A stretch of 20,621 bases of DNA from the NCBI GenBank assembly GCA_964587515.1, contig CAZPMO010000084.1, positions 1 through 20,621 on the forward strand, written 5' to 3'. This document shows, one piece after another, positions 15,906-20,621 of this stretch; position 1 is the stretch's first letter; every line of letters begins with the position of its first letter. The notes beneath the pieces were generated by a model that searched no databases, was not told the origin of the DNA, and worked only from the letters and a program-made list of their open reading frames with translations. Made by a program: the position numbers and the translations under genes. Source of the stretch: CAZPMO01 sp964587515. GTDB taxonomy: Bacteria > Pseudomonadota > Alphaproteobacteria > MPNO01.

Positions 15906-16742
15906 CTATAACTCGATCGTTCCGAGATTGACGCTGGCGGTCAGCTCGACCTCGACGGTTTTCTCGCCGCGCCCGTCGGCGGCGATACGGACGGAATAGG
16001 CGCCGCTGTTTTCCGCCAACCGGTCGAATTTAAAATCGCCGTAATTGTCGCTCACCGCCTCGCCGACGGTCTCGCCGCCCCGGCTCAACGTCACCGTCGC
16101 GCCCTCGACGCAATCGACCACGCCGTTCGCTTCCGCCGCCAGCGAGCCGCCGATGAAGGCGGTCGAATAGCGCCACAGATTCTTGTAATAGACGCGCGGT
16201 TTCGTGCCGTGCTCGGGGTGCAGCACCTCCAACCCCTCGTCGCGCGCGATGCGGTCCATCTCGGCATCATCGACCTTGATCGCGCGCATGGCGGCGGTCG
16301 GGCAGGATTGCTGGCCGCGCGTCTGCTCCCAACCCTGATCGATCAGATGCGCATCGAAGGTCCAGGCCTGCGGCACCTCCAGCTCCTCGTTCCACCAGAT
16401 GTGGCCGTAGGGACAGGAGTCGACCAGGTCCTTGCGGCCCTTGGCCTTCACCGGATCGATCAGCACGATGCCGTCCGGGCGCTTGGAAATCGCATCGCCG
16501 GCGGCGGCGATGCACGGCGCGTTGTCGCAGTGGTTGCACATGGTCGGCACGTAGGCGATGTCGATCATCGGGATCTGGCCGCGCTCCTTTTGCAGGATGT
16601 CGATCCAGCGGTGACCGTGGCGCGGCATCGGCGCGGCATAGCCGGGCCAGTCGTTGCCGACATATTCGTCCATGGTCGCCAGCGTGCACAGATTGCAGTT
16701 GGTGCATTCGGCAACGTCGATGATCATGTTCCACTTGCTCAT
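15906..16742 (-). CDS. Transhydroxylase-like iron-sulfur beta subunit with C-terminal Ig/transthyretin-like domain
   Basis: A 278-residue electron-transfer subunit of the DMSO reductase family, most like the beta subunit of pyrogallol-phloroglucinol transhydroxylase. Cysteines present are C13, C16, C19 (CTNCNLC), C69, C72, C77 (CNHCDNAPC), C110 (DSCPYG) and C147. These suffice for two 4Fe-4S clusters. Cys IV of the first motif is Thr23, and Cys I-III of the last motif are Trp127, Asp130 and Gly143, so one cluster held by the characterised enzyme should be absent. KPRVYYKNLWRY (181-192) leads into a beta-rich C-terminal domain (about 195-278, GATVTLSRGGETVGEAVSD) like the extra barrel domain of that enzyme. 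There is no signal peptide, so it is likely cytoplasmic. It follows the alpha gene by nine bases with a GGGGG ribosome site. Confidence 0.88.
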   Translation of the reverse strand: MSKWNMIIDVAECTNCNLCTLATMDEYVGNDWPGYAAPMPRHGHRWIDILQKERGQIPMIDIAYVPTMCNHCDNAPCIAAAGDAISKRPDGIVLIDPVKAKGRKDLVDSCPYGHIWWNEELEVPQAWTFDAHLIDQGWEQTRGQQSCPTAAMRAIKVDDAEMDRIARDEGLEVLHPEHGTKPRVYYKNLWRYSTAFIGGSLAAEANGVVDCVEGATVTLSRGGETVGEAVSDNYGDFKFDRLAENSGAYSVRIAADGRGEKTVEVELTASVNLGTIEL

Positions 16743-16751
16743 GACAGCCCC

Positions 16752-19700
16752 CTATTCCGCCGGTACCGGCTCGCCGGCCGGCGCCGCGCTCTTGCCGGCG
16801 GCGGCGAACACGCCCGAGAGATACTCCGTCTTGCCGTCCCAGAGCTGGACCTCGACCAGCGCGTTGGCGCCGGCCAGGGAATGGGTCTGCTTGGTCTGGG
16901 ATTTCTCCGGCGTCAGCAGGTTCAAACAGCCGCCCCGATCGACCGACTTGCCGGGCTCGCCCATGGGATCATAGACGGCCGACGATTCGTAGCCGTGACA
17001 GGTGCCGCGCGGCAGCCGCTGGGTCGGCAGCGCGGCGCAGATCACCGCGCCGCGGTCGTTGAACACTTTCACCAGCTGGTGTTTCCCGATGCCGCGTTCG
17101 GCCGCGTCCCCCTCGTTCAGACGCATGATCCAATAGTAATAGCCGTCGACCAGCACCCGGTGGTCCTCGATGTTCTGCAGGAAACTGTCCTTGCCGTCGC
17201 CCTGGGTGTGGAAGCTGTACTTCGAATGGGGCGTCAGCATCTGCAACGGATAGTTCTCATACATCTCGCCCGAATGCGGCCCTTCCCAGGACGGCTCGTA
17301 TTTCACGATCGGCGGTCGTTCGGGATCGTTGAACCGCTTCAGGCTGTTGCATTCGAATTCGATCTTGCCGGACTGGGTCTGCAATCCCTTGAGGAATTCT
17401 TCCGTGTAGTCCGACGGCAGCGGGTGCGGCTCGGGCACGTCCTTCTTGCGATTTTCCCAGAACCAGCGGAACGAGACCGGCGCGCGCAGCTCCTCGCGCT
17501 CGGTGGGCACCACGAAGTAGCCCTTGCGCATGAACTCCTTCCACGAGATGTGCTGGGGCAGGTCGGAGGCGTCGAACATGCGCTTGACCCAGTCGATTTC
17601 GTTGACGCCCTCGGAGAAATAGTTGGCGAGGCCGAGCCGCTTGGAAATCTCGTTGAAGATCCAGTAATCGGACTTCGAGTCGCCCATGGGTTCGATCGCC
17701 GGCGCCTGGAAGATGATGACGCGGTGATTAAGCTGTTGCTGACCGTGATGGCCATAACCGCCGAGCCCGGCCCATTCGCTGATATCGACGCGTTCGAAAT
17801 TGGTGCAGGCGGGCAGAATGATATCGGCGAACTTCGCCTCGCCCTCGTTCCAGATCGACTGGTTGACGACGAACTCCAGATTCTCCGACTGATACATACG
17901 GACATGGCGGTTGGTGTTGTTCATGGTCGCCAGCATGGAGCCGCCATACTTGTAGAGCATCTTCACCGGCGCATGACCCGGCGCGGGATAGCCGAAGCGC
18001 GCGAACTGGTGCTCGATCGACTTGCCGGTCCAGGGATAGCCGACCGCTTCGCCATCGGCGATGGCTTCGGGCATGAACAGGCGCGGGATGCGCTGGAACG
18101 GCGTGTTCATGGTCGGCAGTTGCGGCATGCGCTGATAGAGCTCGACCGGCATCGCCGTGCCCTCGAGGTCGCCCGACATGCCGCCGTCGGCATAGCCCGG
18201 GAAATAGAAATTGAAGTCGAGCGGGCAGCCCCACTGGAGGTTGCCCATGTTGACGCCGGGCTTGCCGAGCCCCTGCATGGCGATCAGGCACACCATCACG
18301 CGCGCCCACTGGATGCCGGTCTGGTTGCGGCACGCCCCGCCATGGCCGTTGCCCCAGCCGCCGGGCGCGAGATAGACGCGCTTGCCGCCCCATTCGCGGG
18401 CCAGCGCGCGCACGTCCTTTGCCGGCACGCCGGTCTCGGCCTCCTGCCATTCGGGCGTTTTGGGCGTGCCGTCTTCATCGCCCATGATATAGGCCTTCCA
18501 CGCATCGAAGCCCTCGGTGTGGGTCTCGACATAGGATTTGTCGTAGAGTCCCTCGTCGATCCACACATAGGCGATCGCCATGGCCATGGCTGGCGAGGTT
18601 GTGGGCTTGGGCGCGAACCATTTGCCGGGCAGGAACTGGGCCGAGGAATTGTAATAGGGATCGACGTGAACGACCTTGATGCCGAGATCGGGATCCTTCA
18701 GCCACTTGCGCCGCACGGTGCCTTCCTGGGCGCCGTAGGAGCCGGACGTGGTCTCCGGATCGGCGGCCCAGAACACGACCATGTCGCAGTTCTGCATGCA
18801 GTCCTCGACCGTGCCGTAGGTCTCCGACTGACCGACGCGCAGGGAGTAGCCCCAGTGATGCACCGCGCCCCAGTACCAGCCTTCCCAGCTGTCCGGGTTG
18901 TGATGGACGGCGGTATGGCCGACCGCGTTCTTGAAGCGGTGCAGCGCGCTGAGGTAATAGCCGATATTGCCCCAGGTATGGTGCGAGCCATGGCTGACCG
19001 CCATGGCGCCCGGGCCATGCTCGCGTTTCACCCGTTTGATCTCGTTCGCGACGATGTCGATGGCCTCGTCCCAGGAGATTTCCTCGTAGCCCGAAATGCC
19101 CCGGTTCTGGATGTTGCGCTCGCCGTTGGGATCGAAATCGACGCGCTTCATGGGGTGCAGCAGCCGGTCCGGCGAATAGACGATCGACTTCGCGTTCTGG
19201 CCGTGCGGCGCCAGCGTGGTCTTGCGCGGCGGCGTGTAGTCCTTGCCGCGCGCCCGGATGGTCCAGGGCTGTGGATCGGAATCCGAGAAATCGATCGGCG
19301 TCATGCGCACGATCTTTCCGTCCTTCACGTAGATAAACACCGGCCCGCCATTGGTCATGTTGCAATAGCGCATCATGCCGTCGGGCATCTCCACGCCCCA
19401 CTTCCAGCCCATGGTCTGGCTCATCATGATGGTCTGGGCGAACCAGTTGGAAAGATCCTCCGGCCCGTCGACGGCGAGCAGGAAATCCTTCTGGGCGTTA
19501 ATCTGGTCGAGCCAGTTGATCGGCGGCATCAGCAGCTTGGCGGCGATCTCCGCGGTCTTGAAGGCGAGGCTGGTGTCCGGGTTGGGATGGATGCCGCCGC
19601 GCGACGTGATCTTGCCGTCCTTGAAGGTGAAATAGCGGCCCTGGGTATTGTCGGCGGTCTTGATCTGGGCGGTGAAGTCGCGCTCCTTCAACCGTTCGCG

Positions 19701-19772
19701 ATAGGCGGGATGCTTGCGCGCGGTGTGCTTCAGGACCTGCGCGAGACCAAACAGAATCAACGAGAACTTCAT
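16752..19772 (-). CDS. Molybdopterin oxidoreductase, pyrogallol-phloroglucinol transhydroxylase-like alpha subunit with N-terminal SCP2-like domain
   Basis: A 1006-residue catalytic subunit of the DMSO reductase family. About residues 25-125 resemble an SCP2 sterol/lipid-carrier fold (GRYFTFKDGKITSRGG, DFLLAVDGPEDLSNWFAQ). The Mo enzyme proper starts near 130 and, like the Pelobacter transhydroxylase, has no N-terminal Fe-S motif. GSHHTWGNIGYYLSALHRFK (262-281) and HNPDSWEGWYWG (291-302) carry the expected active-site His264, Asp294 and Mo-ligand Ser295. WGNGHGGACRNQTGIQWAR, YADGGMSGD and DIILPACTNFERVDISE follow, and near the C-terminus AVYDPMGEPGKSVDRGGCLN. ATG 19772 follows GGGAGGG. There is no Tat signal, so the enzyme is cytoplasmic. 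First gene of alpha-beta-LLM, divergent from MarR. A substrate other than pyrogallol is quite possible. Confidence 0.88.
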   Translation of the reverse strand: MKFSLILFGLAQVLKHTARKHPAYRERLKERDFTAQIKTADNTQGRYFTFKDGKITSRGGIHPNPDTSLAFKTAEIAAKLLMPPINWLDQINAQKDFLLAVDGPEDLSNWFAQTIMMSQTMGWKWGVEMPDGMMRYCNMTNGGPVFIYVKDGKIVRMTPIDFSDSDPQPWTIRARGKDYTPPRKTTLAPHGQNAKSIVYSPDRLLHPMKRVDFDPNGERNIQNRGISGYEEISWDEAIDIVANEIKRVKREHGPGAMAVSHGSHHTWGNIGYYLSALHRFKNAVGHTAVHHNPDSWEGWYWGAVHHWGYSLRVGQSETYGTVEDCMQNCDMVVFWAADPETTSGSYGAQEGTVRRKWLKDPDLGIKVVHVDPYYNSSAQFLPGKWFAPKPTTSPAMAMAIAYVWIDEGLYDKSYVETHTEGFDAWKAYIMGDEDGTPKTPEWQEAETGVPAKDVRALAREWGGKRVYLAPGGWGNGHGGACRNQTGIQWARVMVCLIAMQGLGKPGVNMGNLQWGCPLDFNFYFPGYADGGMSGDLEGTAMPVELYQRMPQLPTMNTPFQRIPRLFMPEAIADGEAVGYPWTGKSIEHQFARFGYPAPGHAPVKMLYKYGGSMLATMNNTNRHVRMYQSENLEFVVNQSIWNEGEAKFADIILPACTNFERVDISEWAGLGGYGHHGQQQLNHRVIIFQAPAIEPMGDSKSDYWIFNEISKRLGLANYFSEGVNEIDWVKRMFDASDLPQHISWKEFMRKGYFVVPTEREELRAPVSFRWFWENRKKDVPEPHPLPSDYTEEFLKGLQTQSGKIEFECNSLKRFNDPERPPIVKYEPSWEGPHSGEMYENYPLQMLTPHSKYSFHTQGDGKDSFLQNIEDHRVLVDGYYYWIMRLNEGDAAERGIGKHQLVKVFNDRGAVICAALPTQRLPRGTCHGYESSAVYDPMGEPGKSVDRGGCLNLLTPEKSQTKQTHSLAGANALVEVQLWDGKTEYLSGVFAAAGKSAAPAGEPVPAE

Positions 19773-19809
19773 GACGACCCTCCCAGACCAATGGCTCGCC
19801 GTACTTGGC

Positions 19810-19835
19810 GCGGCGATTTTATTATCCGTCGCCGC
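19810..19835. promoter_or_regulatory. Inverted repeat bracketing the -10 box of the transhydroxylase operon (candidate MarR operator)
   Basis: GCGGCGA (19810-19816) and TCGCCGC (19829-19835) are perfect inverted arms 12 bases apart. The loop contains the predicted minus-strand -10 box. Because the distal arm lies upstream of the predicted transcription start, it is better read as a DNA operator than an RNA hairpin. The adjacent divergent gene encodes a MarR protein, the natural candidate binder. Confidence 0.45.
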
Positions 19836-19848
19836 TCCGACGGAACAA
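19821..19848 (-). promoter_or_regulatory. Candidate promoter of the alpha-beta-LLM operon
   Basis: On the minus strand TTGTTC (19848-19843) and GATAAT (19826-19821) are separated by 16 bases. Transcription would start near 19814, leaving a leader of about 40 bases before the ATG at 19772. Consensus-based prediction. Confidence 0.45.
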
Positions 19849-19924
19849 GCGACAATCGGTTTTATATGTGCTAAATTAATCCGTGTACAGACTATTTTAA
19901 CATCAGGGTGATCCAAAGACCGAC

Positions 19925-20386
19925 ATGGCGGACGGGACAGATACGACGATCGAGGAGTTTTCGCTGGGCGGCGTGCCGGGCCATCTGCTGCGGCGTTGCC
20001 AGCAGCGCGCCGTCGATCTGTTCGTCGAAGAGGTCGGCGAGGGCGGGCCGACGCCGCGCCAGTTCGCCGTGATGCTGGGCGTCCACCAGAACCCCGGCAT
20101 CAGCCAGACCGACCTGGTGCGTCACAGCGGCATCGACCGCTCGACCCTGACCGAGATCCTGCGCCGCCTGGTCGATCGCGGCCTAATCCGGCGCGAACGT
20201 ACGCCGTCCGACAAGCGCGCCAACGCGCTTTACATCACCGGGGACGGCGACCACGTGCTCGACCGCGTGCTGCCGGCGGTGGCGCGCGCCCAGCGCCGCA
20301 TTCTGGAGCCGATCCCGGCGGAACACCGCGCCCCCCTGATGAACGCCCTCGCCCTGCTCGCCGGCTTGACCGACCCCGACGGCTGA
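19925..20386 (+). CDS. MarR family transcriptional regulator
   Basis: A 153-residue winged helix-turn-helix regulator. The DNA-binding region runs from TPRQFAVMLGVHQNPGISQT (43-62) through the recognition helix DRSTLTEILRRLVDRGLI (71-88) to the basic wing RRERTPSDKRANALYIT (89-105), which has the family SDKR motif. Flanking helices (17-37 and 110-150) would form the dimer interface and ligand pocket. It diverges from the molybdopterin operon across a 152-base AT-containing gap with an inverted repeat, the usual layout for MarR repressors of aromatic or toxic-compound catabolism. The ligand is probably the operon's substrate or a product, which is inference. The ribosome site before ATG 19925 is weak. 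Confidence 0.9.
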   Translation: MADGTDTTIEEFSLGGVPGHLLRRCQQRAVDLFVEEVGEGGPTPRQFAVMLGVHQNPGISQTDLVRHSGIDRSTLTEILRRLVDRGLIRRERTPSDKRANALYITGDGDHVLDRVLPAVARAQRRILEPIPAEHRAPLMNALALLAGLTDPDG

Positions 20387-20509
20387 ACCCCGCCCCCGCC
20401 AAGACTTTCGATTTCGCCTTTATCGGGCGATCCCCGAGATACACGCATGTCGGGAATTCCGATGATTCCCACCACGCCGCCCGGTCAGTGGGGGACATAG
20501 AAGGCAGCA

Positions 20510-20621
20510 CTAACCGTTGGACGGGTAAAACCGTTGGGCGATATTCTCAGAGAAGATGATTTTGAAGACCTCGAATTCCGTCTTGCGCCGTCCATGCTCG
20601 AAGGCAGCGGGCGCTGGCAGA
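20510..20621 (-). CDS. C-terminal end of an unidentified protein, partial
   Basis: A minus-strand frame enters from the right edge and ends with TAG at 20512-20510. Its last residues read TEFEVFKIIFSENIAQRF followed by YPSNG. Third-position GC is fairly high in this frame, and higher than in the overlapping plus-strand frame that also stays open to the edge (GDILREDDFEDLEFRL). I do not recognise the family. The 123 bases between the MarR stop and this stop hold no feature I can name. Confidence 0.35.
   Translation of the reverse strand, partial: LPAPAAFEHGRRKTEFEVFKIIFSENIAQRFYPSNG

Noticed and set aside
16209..19874. 1221-codon open frame on the plus strand opposite the alpha and beta subunits
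   Set aside because: Its translation is low-complexity, His/Arg/Asp-rich text without domains, and it mirrors the third-position GC bias of the well-supported minus-strand genes.
20420..20450. Terminator after the MarR gene (TCGGG-CGATC-CCCGA)
   Set aside because: The stem is only five pairs and has no T run on either strand.
20517..20621. Plus-strand frame open to the right edge (GDILREDDFEDLEFRL)
   Set aside because: It has a low third-position GC for this genome, no good start codon or ribosome site, and overlaps a better minus-strand frame; kept only as an alternative.

Overview
The window (20.6 kb, GC-rich apart from a few AT-rich patches) looks like chromosomal DNA of an alphaproteobacterium. 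Pointers are the three-gene proton-translocating transhydrogenase (pntAA, pntAB, pntB) of the Rhodospirillum type, the short phosphatidylserine decarboxylase paired with pssA, and frequent GTG starts with GTGA overlaps. The exact order cannot be fixed from sequence alone. No rRNA, tRNA, CRISPR array or intact mobile element was seen.

Layout. 1-2293 (minus): pntAA-pntAB-pntB, with pntB running off the left edge. 2446-6569: a biotin locus made of two diverging arms, bioF-bioD (minus) and bioB-bioA (plus). bioF is frameshifted near its 3' end, so its frame runs on into bioD as one 606-codon open frame. 6582-7380: an AT-rich islet with a NYN-domain RNase-like gene and a terminator-like hairpin. 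7382-9240: a divergent pair, an SDR protein lacking the usual catalytic residues (minus) and a small reductive-dehalogenase/QueG-like iron-sulfur protein (plus). 9245-11497 (minus): a zeta-class GST (maleylacetoacetate isomerase-like), then the phospholipid operon psd-pssA. 11553-13595 (minus): a UDP-glucuronate 4-epimerase-like gene followed by a luciferase-like (LLM) flavin oxidoreductase. 13717-14787 (plus): one open frame built from three unrelated fragments, namely a membrane-protein N-terminus, a headless GT2 glycosyltransferase and a GtrA protein lacking its first helix. It is probably the scar of a collapsed polysaccharide locus, or an assembly artefact.

14800-20386 is the most interesting part. 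Reading leftward, it holds a molybdopterin enzyme resembling pyrogallol-phloroglucinol transhydroxylase but carrying an extra N-terminal SCP2-like domain, its iron-sulfur beta subunit, and a second LLM flavin oxidoreductase. A divergent MarR regulator sits upstream, and an inverted repeat brackets the predicted -10 box of the enzyme operon. The beta subunit lacks exactly the four cysteines that would hold one cubane cluster. I infer a MarR-controlled catabolic unit acting on an aromatic, terpenoid or sterol-like substrate, in which a transhydroxylase-type Mo enzyme works with an LLM flavoenzyme. The substrate is unknown. The right edge holds the C-terminal end of an unidentified minus-strand reading frame.
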